From Ottelia alismoides (lineage: Eukaryota; Streptophyta; Magnoliopsida; Alismatales; Hydrocharitaceae), in NCBI GenBank assembly GCA_037367405.1, contig JAZKJV010006944.1, forward strand, positions 558,001 through 622,000: DNA of 64,000 nucleotides, written 5' to 3'. Each line of letters begins with the position of its first letter. Position 1 is the stretch's first letter. This document shows positions 36,594 through 46,765 of this stretch, in pieces. Both the position numbers and the translations under genes were made by a program. The notes under the pieces are model-generated. The model was given only the letters and a program-made list of their open reading frames with translations, did not search any database and was not told the origin of the DNA.

Positions 36594-37472
36594 AAATACA
36601 AAAAGAATCTAGGAGACATATGGCTGATTCAGATTGCGAGGAGAGGGCCCACAATCTAAAAAATGTGAATGCTATGCAAATGCTATGTACAATGCAGAAA
36701 ATATTTTTTGTGATGCAATTTTCAAGGTTTTGAACTTTTTCTTGAAAAAGATGATGCACATGTTTTTATTTTTCAAAAATCTTTTGCAAATGTTTTTGTT
36801 ATTTTTGAAAACAAAAGATTTGGATAAAAACTAGGTACAAATATTTACACGAGGATGCATCTTATGTTCACAAGAGTTAGGTTTTAATAATATACAAGGG
36901 ATATGTGATCATTTTTATAAATATATATAAAATTTAATAAAGAATTTTATGTATGATGTATATATCCTCAAACTTATTTCAAAATCATCTTAAAAACAAT
37001 TTTGGAAAACTATAGTCTAAAATATTTTTTACAAATAATGTTTACAAATATTGACGCACATTTAAAAATCATTTTGTAAAGGTTTTTCAATAGTATATAT
37101 AGATTTTTAAAAATATTTTTGCAACCATTTTCCAAGCATTTGCAAATGATTTTCAAATATTTTTATTTCACACAAAGAAAAGAAATTTTACAAATAAAAT
37201 ATTTTTACAAAGGTTGAAATATTTACCAAAACATTTTCCAAATAGTTTTCAAAAGATTTTTCAAAAAGATTTTTAAACTATTTTTCAAACATTTTGTAAA
37301 AATATTTTTACCTGATTTATTAATTAATAAATATAAAAAGAATTTGAGGAAATACACATCTTTTATTAGATGTTTTTATGGATTTTATAGTATATATAGT
37401 ATGTTAGCCATAGTTATTATTGAAAATACGAAAGTACGAGTTATGGCTAAAGTATACATGGAGTCTATACGA

Positions 37473-38066
37473 CCTCCCTATACTTAGCTTGAGCTATGTC
37501 CTCATAGATCATAGAGAAAAGAAAAGACGTAACTCATACTGAGTATAGAAAAGTCAAAAGAATAAATGAATGAATAAATGAGAAGTCAACCGTCCCCCTG
37601 TATTTAGGATCAACTAATCCTAAGTATAGCAGACTGTACACAAGGCAGGGAAGGTCAAGGATAGGAATGAACAAATCATACTCAGACTATCTCCCCCTAT
37701 ACGTAGGGTAAGATATCCCTAAGTACAAACAAGTAGAGGAAATAGTGGATAGGACCAAAGAATGAAAGAACTCAGGGTGCACGCCCACTATACATAGGAC
37801 GAAGTACGTCATAAGTACAAAAGACTGATATAAAGGGGTGACATCTTTTTGGTAGAAAAAGAAAAAGGAAAACGAAAAGAAGAAAAGAAGAAAAGGTAGA
37901 TGAAGCTGGAAGAAGAGATCAAAGAGAATGTACACATCACTCCCGTTATACCTAAGGTAAAAGATCCCTAAGTATAGGCAACGACAAGAGTGATGAAATA
38001 GAATGAAGAAAGAACACTCGATCGTCCACCCCCCATACTTAGGACAAAATATGTCCTAATCAAGGC
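37473..38066 (-). repeat. Array of PPT-like hairpins (five units)
   Basis: In plus coordinates the units are 37598-37629 (13-bp arms, two mismatches), about 37697-37729, 37787-37819, 37944-37979 and 38028-38066. On the minus strand each reads CTATACTTAGG, a short loop, then CCTAAGTATAGGGGG. An unpaired copy of the right arm is at 37473-37487. Confidence 0.85.
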
Positions 38067-38207
38067 AACACATGAGAATTGGGTGGATAAGAAAAACAGT
38101 AGATGGATGGAGATAAATGAAAGCGAATATACGATAGAGATGGATGTAAAAAGGTTAAGGAGGTGGAATGAGAACCTTCTTGCGTGACAACTGATGAATG
38201 GATCTGA

Positions 38208-38606
38208 TTAGATGTGGGTCAATATCGGGGTCATCATTAGACACAAATCGATCAGGATCGACCAGGAATGTATCCTCAACATGTTCAGAGGGTCGTGCAT
38301 GAATCGGTCAGTGGAAGTAGTGTGGCCACGACCGTCCTGTATAGTCTCAGCTAGGTTAAAGCAAAAAGGAACGAACTCATTAGTGGCAGTAGTCGAGTCA
38401 TGTTCATCCTCAATGGTCTCAACTGGATCATCAATATCATCAAAAGGCCTGAATTTCTTTATACAAGCGATCAAATCAAATTCGACCTTATTAATCTCAT
38501 ACAAATCCACCCTCCGCTCTAAAGTGTCAATCCTGTAAATCCCATAGTTGTCATCAACATATTGCCAACTACGAAAAGAGGGAACTTCAAGGTATATGCT
38601 TTCCAC
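38208..38606 (-). pseudogene. Athila-type linker between protease and RT (132 codons open)
   Basis: Follows the protease relic on the same strand. It is acidic (for example DDIDDPVETIEDEHDS) with no catalytic motif. Athila-type polyproteins have a poorly conserved acidic linker here. It ends at a stop (38208) and gives way to the hairpin array instead of RT. Confidence 0.5.
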
Positions 38607-38627
38607 ATCTTCCGCTTTGGAGAAGAA

Positions 38628-39100
38628 TTATTGGGTCTTAGTAGAATCCAACATACAACAAAAATCTATGATCCTCTCATCAAGGTCATAGTCCTGAGGG
38701 TTAGACAGGATATGTGAAGTCACATCAGATGCAGGTCTCTGGTCGACAATAGGTGCAGTGATGACCACAACGCTTTCGTCATTAGGATGGATGCGAATCT
38801 CTCCTGATCCATAATAAATAACGACTCTCGCAGAGACGAGAAAGGGTCGTCCTAGGATGATTGGAGAGTGCTCCCCAGGTAAGGAGGACTCCATGGGTAA
38901 TATGATAAAATCAACAGTGTAACTCGTTCCTTGAATCAAAATGACAATGTTTTCCATAATACCCTTCGCCCTCTTAATATATCCATCAGCAAACTGAATG
39001 ATCATCCTAGTTTTATTAAGAGGCACTAAGTGAAGAGACTATACCGACGAGAAGGGTATGATGTTAATCGAAGCATTGTCATCAAGGAGAGTGTGATCAC
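38628..39100 (-). pseudogene. Athila-type aspartic protease relic
   Basis: The open part 38628-39026 contains MIIQFADGYIKRAKG, VDFIILPMES and IILGRPFLVSARVVI, the flap and C-terminal part of retroviral-type protease. Upstream, in another frame, lies a worn active-site region (LDDNASINI near 39075). The enzyme would cut the polyprotein. It is broken by a frameshift before the first codon of the open frame. Confidence 0.72.
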
Positions 39101-39379
39101 GTGTAGTCAGAGATAGTGCAACTAATGAATGTTATAGTCATATTCCCTTTCCTAGAAGCTGGACGATGGGTGATAGCATGGGTAGTGGCCATGGTAAAAA
39201 ATATGACGCTCAAACATGCTTCTCCGCTTTCTCATCATGGGTTGAGGTGCAGATTAATGGGTCATGGACTAATGAAGTGGGGCTTGAATGATCTCATGAA
39301 TGGTGGCCACCATTTCAGATTGAATAAACATTTTTTTGAATATTTGGATCTCCTCCATATAAGGGAGAAGATCAGAATC

Positions 39380-40110
39380 ATCATCTACACAAGGACGAAA
39401 AAAACAGTTTGTACATTATCGTCATTGAGGTCGAAGGTGGGACAAGATGTGAATGAGTGTGTGGTCATCCTCTCACCTTCAGAGTTTGCTGATCCAGAGA
39501 CGCTAGCATAGGAGAGCTTGGAGAGCACATTCCTGGTCCAGGATACATCTCAGGCAGCAGAGCCGGTTCCATATCGTGAGGCATATTTTGTTTGTGATTC
39601 TGATACAGATCCCTCGGAGTCAGATTTAGACTGGGCAGAGTTTGATGATTTAATACCTTGTATGACTTCCACAGAGCCTACATCTAGGGAGGAGGCTAAT
39701 CCCGCACAGAGCAGAGACAAACCAGTAGAGTAGCCTTTGCCAGATTCAGATTGCGAGCAAGAGTTCTCATTTTCCCATGCAGATTCGGCTGCATTCACTC
39801 AAACTTTTCAGAAGGCAGATCTGCTAGCACCTACTTGTCCAGAGCTGAAACCGCTACCATCATCGCTGAACTATAGGTTCCTTGCGGGTGAGCATGAGAT
39901 GTACCCAGTCATTATCTCCACTAATTTGACTAGAGAGCAAGAATCCTATATGATGGGGATTCTTGAAAAGAACTACAAGGTGATAGGATGGAGTGTAGCC
40001 GATCTCCAAGGGATAAGTCAGGCCCTGTGCTCCCACCATATCTATCTCGAAGACGACGCAAAGCCGTCGCATGAGTTCCAACGACGACTGACCCGAAAAT
40101 TCGAGATGTT
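39380..40110 (+). pseudogene. Athila-type protease-RT linker and RT N-terminus
   Basis: The plus-strand frame runs through stops at 39509 and about 39731 and has an acidic serine-rich part (SDTDPSESDLDWAEFDDL). It then reads KPLPSSLNYRFLAGEHEMYP and VIGWSVADLQGIS, the conserved lead-in to Athila-type RT, which is also present in the element at 49510-49740. A frameshift lies near 40085-40110. Confidence 0.75.
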
Positions 40111-40860
40111 GTCATGAAGGAGATCTCGAAATAGTGGAGCGTTGATTTTATCTCCTCCATCTCCGACTCCAAATGGGTCAATCTGTTGCATGTGGTGCCA
40201 AAAAAGACGGGCATCACTACAGTTGTTAGTGAGTCTGGAGAGGAGATCGCTACCCGGGTATCCATTTCTTGGCGGATCTGTGTGGACTACAGACGATTGA
40301 ACTAGGCCACCAAGAAGGATCATTTCCCCCTGCCCTTTATTGATCAGATTATAGAGAGGCTAGAAGAGAAGAGCCATTACTGTTTCTTGGACGGCTACTC
40401 CGGATACAATCAGGTGGCCATTGTGCCCGAGGACCAAGACAAGACCACCTTCACCTGTCCCTTCGGGACATATGCTTTGAGATGCATGCCATTTAAATTT
40501 TGCAACGCTCCGATGAATTTCCAGAGATTCATGCTATCCATCTTTTCAGACATGGTGGGAGAATGCTTGGAGGTCTTCATGGATGATTTCTTGTTCTACG
40601 GCGACAGATTCGATTCTTATCTTGGCTGCCTAGACCGCGTCCTTCAGCGATGCATAGAGGTTCACCTTGTGTTGTCTTGGGAGAAGAGTCACTTAATGGT
40701 GACTCAGGGGATGGTGCTTAGCCATATCATCTCCAACAGGGGCATGGAGGTTGATCGAGCCAAGGTGGATGTCATTAGAAAACTCAATCCACCATCCAAC
40801 TTGCGGCGGCTACGGTCTTTTTTGGGGCACGTCGGTTTCTACCGGCACTTCATTCATGAT
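40111..40860 (+). pseudogene. Athila-type reverse transcriptase
   Basis: After the frameshift the frame reads through TAG stops near 40132 and 40301 into an uninterrupted RT: FLDGYSGYNQVAIVPEDQDK, TFTCPFGTYALRCMPF, the catalytic FMDD at 40576-40587, LVLSWEKSHLMV and [15 protein letters not shown]. The Phe in FMDD is normal for this group. The core itself keeps its catalytic aspartates, but stops upstream prevent a full polyprotein. Confidence 0.88.
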
Positions 40861-40979
40861 TTTAGTAGGATTGCCCGACCGTTTACTGATCTGCTGACGA
40901 AAGACACCGAGTTCCTTGTTGATGATAAGTGTCTATCGTCATTTGAGACTCTCAAGAGTCTAGTTATAGAGGCTCCTGT

Positions 40980-41372
40980 TCTCCAGCCGCCTGATTGGTC
41001 CCTCCCATTCGAGATCATGACAGATGCCTCCGATTTTGTCATGGGGGACATGCTGGGATAGAGGTGGGATGGAGTCCCATTTGCTATTCACTACGCTAGC
41101 CGTACTTTGGATGCCGCTCAACGGAACTACACCGTCACTGAGAAGGAGATTCTAGCCGTGGTATTCGCCCTAGATAAGTTTAGGTCTTACATCATTGTAT
41201 CTAGAGTGACCATCTATACTGATCATACCGCCATCAGGTACCTCATGGCAAAGATGGATGCCAAAGCCAGATTGACCAGATGGATCCTTCTGCTCCAGGA
41301 GTTTGATATAGAGATTAAGGATAAGTCTGGAGTTAAGAATGTGGTAACGGATCATCTCTTCGATTGGAGTAT
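40980..41372 (+). pseudogene. Athila-type RNase H
   Basis: MTDASDFVMG, a TAG at 41059-41061, then IHYASRTLDAAQRNYTVTEK, ILAVVFALDKFRSY and IYTDHTAIRYL. The metal-binding D, E, D are visible. The sibling at 50467-51120 has a Gln at the stop, so a C to T change explains it. The frame ends in a frameshift near 41360, seen as two overlapping frames. Confidence 0.85.
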
Positions 41373-42620
41373 CTTGAGGATTCTGAGCAAACTAAGCCTA
41401 TATGTGAGAACTTCCCAAATGAGGCGATCCTTGCTATCGCCTCTCTCCCATGGTATGCCCATATTGTGAACTATCATGTCGCCAAGAAAGTTCCACAAGA
41501 TTGGCCCATGCAGAAACTTGAGACCTTCCTCGCAAAGGCCAAGTTTTACCATTAGGAGGATCCCGTCCTTTATCATGAAGGAGGGGTTAGCATCTGGAAT
41601 CGGTGCATTCCTCAGGAGGAGCACCATAGCGTTCTTACTTACTTCCACAAGCTTATGGCAGAAGGACATCACTCTGGGAGGAGAATGGCACATAAAGTGC
41701 TCCTATCTGGCCTGTGGTGTCCTACTCTCTTCAAGGACTCTGATGAGTTCGTGAAGAGGTGTACTGACTGTTAGAGGATGGGCACTTGTGGACAACTGTG
41801 ATATGTTGCCAATGCGTCCCATTCACATCTGTGAGGTTTTTGACGCATGGGGCATCGATTTCATGGGTCCATTCCCTAAGTGTCAGGATTCGAGTACATT
41901 CTGTTTGTCGTTGATTATGTGAGTCGTTGGGTTGAGGCCATCCCCGCCCGGAGCGCTGATGTTAGGACTTTTTGCAGATTTTTGAGGAAGAATATAATTT
42001 CACGGTTCGGGGTACCTCAAGTGTTGATTTCTGACGGGGGGTCTCATTTCGTCGACGATAAGGTAAAGGCCCCTACTAGCGAGTTCAGCATAGACCATCG
42101 AGTAGCCACTCCATACCACCCTCAAATGAATGGTCTTGCTGAAGTGTCGAACATGGAGATCAAGACTATATTGCAGAAGGTCGTCCGCCCTGACCGAAAG
42201 GATTGGTCACAACTTTTTGACTCGGTCTTGTGAGCATATAGGACGTCCTTCAAGACTCCTTTGGGTACATCTCCCTTTCACCTCATTTATGGAAAGCCCT
42301 GCCATTTACCTGTTGAGCTGAGACATAGGTCACTTTGGGTTGTTACTGATATACTTTTGGATCCAGTAAGTGTAGGAGATCAGAGGAGGTGAGTTAGCAG
42401 CCTTGGAAGATCTTCGTGATACAACCTTTTTAAATAGCCTACAATATAAGGAGAGAGTGAAGCTGTAAGGCTTCGTTTATTTCCAGGGAAGCTACAGAGC
42501 AAATGGAAGGGACCCTATCTGGTTCGAAAGGTACATGACAATGGGAGTATTGACATATCTGAGTTGTCTTCTGATGCTAGCTTTCGTGTTAACGGCCAGC
42601 GACTCAAGCCATATCTCTAG
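41373..42620 (+). pseudogene. Athila-type integrase
   Basis: Starts in the frame IASLPWYAHIVNYHVAKK, with a TAG at 41553-41555 in YH*EDP, then a worn HHCC zinc part (to about 41780). The catalytic core follows: first Asp in GIDFMGP (about 41851), second in ISDGGSHF (about 42030), Glu in NGLAEV (about 42140). The C-terminal part after a frameshift includes SKWKGPYLVRKV and SFRVNGQRLK, ending at TAG 42618-42620. No chromodomain, as usual for Athila. Confidence 0.82.
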
Positions 42621-42798
42621 ATCATGAGCCGCGGGTTGTTGACATTGCCCCTATTCACTTTGCGTGAGATGTGGTCTCTTGACTCACATCTGTTGCATCT
42701 CACGCCTGATTATCACTGTTCTTCCAACTTGTGTAGATCCAGTTGTCCATATCACTCTATTCTTTAGTCCCACACCCCATCTTTATCTTATGATTTTG

Positions 42799-43002
42799 CT
42801 ATACTTAGGGTGTACTTTACCCTAAGTATGGGGGGTGTAGGACTCTCGGGTATTCTATTGGTTCTTTCTACCTCTGTTTTGCTGCCTATACTTAGTGATA
42901 TTTTACCCTAAGTATAGGGGGGTAGACCCTGTACATCCTTCCACTCGGATTTCCATTCATGTACAACTTACTATACTTAGGATTACTTGATCCTAAGTAT
43001 AG
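42799..43002 (+). repeat. Array of PPT-like hairpins (three units)
   Basis: 42801-42829 has 11-bp perfect arms, 42885-42918 has 11-bp arms (CCTATACTTAG/CTAAGTATAGG), and 42971-43002 has 13-bp perfect arms with a 6-nt loop. The first two continue into G runs of six, the third into five. A worn fourth pair spans about 43072-43146. Confidence 0.92.
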
Positions 43003-43137
43003 GGGGAAACACCGACTCCTCTTCATTCTATTCTTTCATTCGTCTTTTTACATACCATTCCTTTTCACTTCCCTATACTAAGCACGCGTTATGTCTTCTT
43101 CATCGCTCTTGATCACTCTGAGGACATCGTTCGAACT

Positions 43138-43150
43138 AAGTATTGGGGGG
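43138..43150 (+). other. Internal PPT-like site
   Basis: AAGTATTGGGGGG followed by TGTC. It has the look of a real tract before an LTR, but about 1 kb of 3' UTR follows, then the inner element, more UTR and the true tract at 56333. The sister element has the same arrangement at 52636. Confidence 0.75.
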
Positions 43151-44141
43151 TGTCATATATACTTTAGCCATAACTCGTACTTTGTGTGTGTGTGTTAATA
43201 AATAAAATAGCCAAAAATCCATAAAAATTTAAAAATTTCCCTTGTACATAAAATTCTTCTTGCACATACCTATATATTTATAAAAAGTATTTTTGTACAG
43301 ATGATTGTAAAAATGATTTGTGTAAATAGTTTGTAAATATTTTGATATCAAAACTATGTATACAGTACAAAATGTTTGTAAAATGTTTGAAGAACAAAAA
43401 GTTTGCAAAAACCTTGTGTAACTCTTTGTAAATAATTTGCAAAACTTTGCATTCATGTTTACATCCATGTTTTCAAACATTTTTCAAAAATTTTGCACAT
43501 TTATAAAAAATTGTAAATTTGCATCTTTGTAAATATTTGTACAGTTTTCCAAATCATGGTTGACATTTAAATTGGCCTGGAATTAAATTGGAAAATGGAG
43601 CTTGGTTAAGACCTTAATCCACCTAATTCTAAGAGGAACCTTATAGGGCTTAGGATTAAGACTTTTCAGATCCATTGGGACCTAATTCTTTGATTCCACT
43701 AGGCTATGAGCATATGTCATCTTGATGAGCCTAAGTAGTGCACTTAACAACGCACACATGACTCTCAGAGACAATGACTTTACTTGCACCAGCACTTTAC
43801 ACATAGCTCTCCATGGATGAGGTGGTGAGGAGGCAGTTTCCTTTGGCTTGGGGTAGCATATGAGGGTAGTACTTCTAGGCAGAACCTCTCTTCTTCTTAT
43901 AGTGAAGGAAGTGCGTCTCATCTTGGTCTGGTGGTGATGAACTCTAAAGACAGGAGTTGTGGTTTGCAATAAAGCTTTAAAAGAGGGATAGTCTACTTGC
44001 TCAAGAGGAAAGACTTCTTATGTATATATGTTGCACCATGTAGATATGTTGTACATATGCACATCAAAAAAATTTGTGCAAAAGAAAGAAAAACACCAAA
44101 AAAGTAGTGGGTTTCATTGAAAATAAATAATACCACCAGAG
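43151..44141 (+). other. Athila-type 3' UTR, first part
   Basis: It opens with ACTTTAGCCATAACTCGTAC (43157-43176), shared with the inverted fragment. An AT-rich part full of TTTGTAAA/TTTGCAAA motifs follows (43200-43560), then a mixed part to the insertion of the inner element. It resembles 52650-53950 of that element. No gene. Confidence 0.65.
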
Positions 44142-44146
44142 TGTAT
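44142..44146 (+). other. Target-site duplication, left copy
   Basis: TGTAT directly before the LTR, matched by 55761-55765. Confidence 0.93.
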
Positions 44147-45918
44147 TGATGATTACAATATATACAGATATAATATGATCAAATTATGTGATATACAACC
44201 TGAATGATCGATCTATAAACTCCAAATTCACATAATCTATATTCCTCACATACAACAGAGAAAATATCCATAAATTGCACACAATCAATTATATCTCAGC
44301 ATAAATCAACCGATCATGATTTTGTAGTCAAGTAAAATGTTTTAAAAAATATCGATTACTTGTTTTATTTATTTTATGATTCCTAATCATTCTTGCAAGT
44401 GTATTATGCACTGAATATAACACATTAATTTGACTCTACAAAACCTCACTTTTTATTGGGAAGAAAAGGGGAGGGAGGATAGTATAAATTACCCACTCAT
44501 TATAGCATGGATAAAGCCTCCCACTTACAACCCATTGCCTTCCCCATACATGGAGCCCCATGACCACCCCTTCCCCATGCATATTAATTTAATTCTTGTC
44601 TTTACTTGCATGGCAACTCACTAGGCATATCCGCATATTGCATGTATAAAAAGACCCCTTGCACTCAGGCCCAAGGATCTGTCACGTACTCGACCCACCT
44701 CTCACGCACTATCTCTCTTTTTCTCGCCATATACTATCTTTCTCGTTTTGTTGTCTTCGGCAGGAACAAGGATTGCAGCTCATCTCCAGCCATCTTCTAG
44801 TCCACGTGAACACGTGTGGGCTTCAGGCCGGCATCTCCTCTGCATGCAGCCGGTCACCGTCTTCCTGTCGTGCATCTTCGTCTCCACTGTGCTTCCCCGA
44901 GCGCTCCCCCACGCTACAGCCTCCCTCCAACGCACCCTCTTTAGTTGCGGTACGTGTGAGTGTGACCCGTGTAGCCGCTATCCTTGTACGTGTCCAGCAG
45001 CCCGTGCTCCAGTCACCGACTATCTCCTCCGTGAGCCTCCGGCCACGTAGCCGCAAACTCTTCCACCATGTGCGACCAACAGCTCCCCCGTGCATTCCCG
45101 CACATCCTCCATTGCAACGTCTAGCCACTGGTTCCCTCTTGTGCCACCTGCAGCACCCCCAGTTGGCCTGTGCACCCATGCACGTGACTTTCACCCGGGC
45201 CCCGTTTCTGTGCATACAACGCGCAACGGTTTCAGCAGTCAATCTGTGCACCACCGTCTATCACGTGTTCGGGTCTTTTGTGCTGCCGCCTATCAACCTT
45301 GCACCGACCGTGCGGCCTCTTTCCTTAGGCGTCACCATTGCTCGTGCACCACTTGCTCTTCACCAAAGCTATCGCAATCCAACTTGCCACCGTGCATTTC
45401 CATCAGCCTCCAGTATCAAGCCCGCATTCCATTATTGTTCTTTTCCAGCGTAAAAGATAGGAGCTCATACTCTCTCTCATTTTTTATTAAGCATTCATAT
45501 TTTCTATTTACTCTTGAATCATTTCGTTACTTGCAAAAGGTTTGTTGCACTAAATATGAAATTGTCTCTTTGAATCTGTTTATTATGACCATATCTTTGA
45601 TATTATTAATCACAACAATTTTAGCTTTGCCAGTTTCATAATTAGTCTGATCTTATTCAATGTGCATTATAATCCCCAATCTCTCTTAATCTTTACATAT
45701 AACTAGTGTGATATAGTCTTGCTCATTAAAATAAGTTGTCCATACTACATTGCGAACTTGCTATGTCCCTGTGGATTCGAACCTCTACTCGCCATATGTA
45801 TTTTGTATATCTCCATTGTGCTCGTAGTTGTATCTTTATTTGTTTGACCTTGATTATTCGTGGTAACACAACAACTTGATAAAAACACTTTCTTAGACCG
45901 CGAAAAATCTTGTCAACA
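44147..45918 (+). repeat. Athila-type 5' LTR
   Basis: TGATGATTAC to GTCAACA. TATA box at 44645-44652 (TATAAAAA). The part after it is C-rich up to about 45450. A 264-codon frame (44659-45453) is open here, and the right LTR keeps most of it (54646-55293). Confidence 0.96.
44645..44652 (+). promoter_or_regulatory. TATA box of 5' LTR
   Basis: TATAAAAA, preserved in the 3' LTR at 54484-54491, with transcription expected to start some 30 bases on. Confidence 0.65.
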
Positions 45919-45921
45919 TTT

Positions 45922-45939
45922 TGGCGCCGTTGCCGGGGA
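45922..45939 (+). other. Primer binding site, tRNA-Asp
   Basis: TGGCGCCGTTGCCGGGGA is an exact complement of the 3' end of plant tRNA-Asp, three bases after the LTR. Confidence 0.95.
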
Positions 45940-46765
45940 CTAGGCAACATTTGCAATTTTTTTCTTCTTCATTTCTACTCATTTTCAATTATCTAATCCG
46001 TGTATTTTTTGTTTTGCAGGTACTTAGGCTTCAAAAACAAAAAAAACTTGTCTTTTCATGCATTTTGTTTTAGCAAACTTGTAATTTGAAAAAAAATTCC
46101 CTCCCCTCCTTCTCGGAAAAGCTCGCCATCAGTAGGACAAAACATTACGGATTAGCGCCAGAAGTGCAGGCACTGTGAGTCCCTCTTTCTCTTAGGCATC
46201 TTAGGTTTTTAAAATTTCTTGCATTTGTTTGTGCTTCAAATTAAACCGAAAAAAAATTAAAAAAGAGTTCTTGATTGAATCATCTTTGTGGTCTTCTCCC
46301 TCTGATAATCTAATTCAAAGACCACCAAATCGTGTATTGATCATTTAAAAAGATAAGCTTGAAAGGCCACCGCAGTGGCCCGAGTAGAAAGCGGGAAAAT
46401 TCTGATTGCTTGATTTGATGCACATGTATGACACAAAAATGACGAGCACATAGAACCCTTGGATAGTGACAAAAATCCCTGGTGCTATGTGGGATTGCAG
46501 AGAGAAATCGTAACTCCTCGACGCGTTGGGCACAAGTTTTTGTGGGAAAAGCAGATCTAACGATCTGAGTACCAACCCTGGATCCCCCAGCCGGATTAGG
46601 ACATCGATTTCTTACAATCTTCCACACCCACCTCATCCTTACGGACTCTAATTTATCTGAAAAATTTTGTTGAATCACTAAATTAAAATCGAAAGGATAA
46701 CCGCTTCCGCGGCAATTTTGTGTGAGTTGGTGAATCAACAAATTGTCTGGTGTATTGTGTTGCGT
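45940..46765 (+). other. Leader of the complete Athila-type element
   Basis: About 0.8 kb, AT-rich then mixed, with no credible frame on the plus strand. The minus frames of 76 and 143 codons are shadows. Confidence 0.6.

Larger units (their letters stand above)
36650..39200 (-). mobile_element. Inverted fragment of a sibling Athila-type element
   Basis: On the minus strand: protease region (about 39100-38628), linker (38606-38208), hairpin array (38066-37590), internal PPT-like site (37487-37473), then an AT-rich 3' UTR to about 36650. RT, RNase H and integrase are missing between linker and hairpins. The sequence at 37437-37460 is the reverse complement of 43153-43176, which proves the family tie. 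Borders are approximate, the right one lying somewhere in 39100-39380. Confidence 0.7.

Noticed and set aside
42799..43002. Hairpin array as a CRISPR-like repeat array
   Set aside because: The repeats are palindromes with variable loops, spacers are irregular and the setting is a plant retrotransposon UTR.
43152..44141. First reading of this segment as a 3' LTR starting TGTCATATATAC
   Set aside because: The homologous place in the complete element (52649) is UTR upstream of the true tract and LTR, and the outer element's own tract and LTR start lie at 56333-56347.
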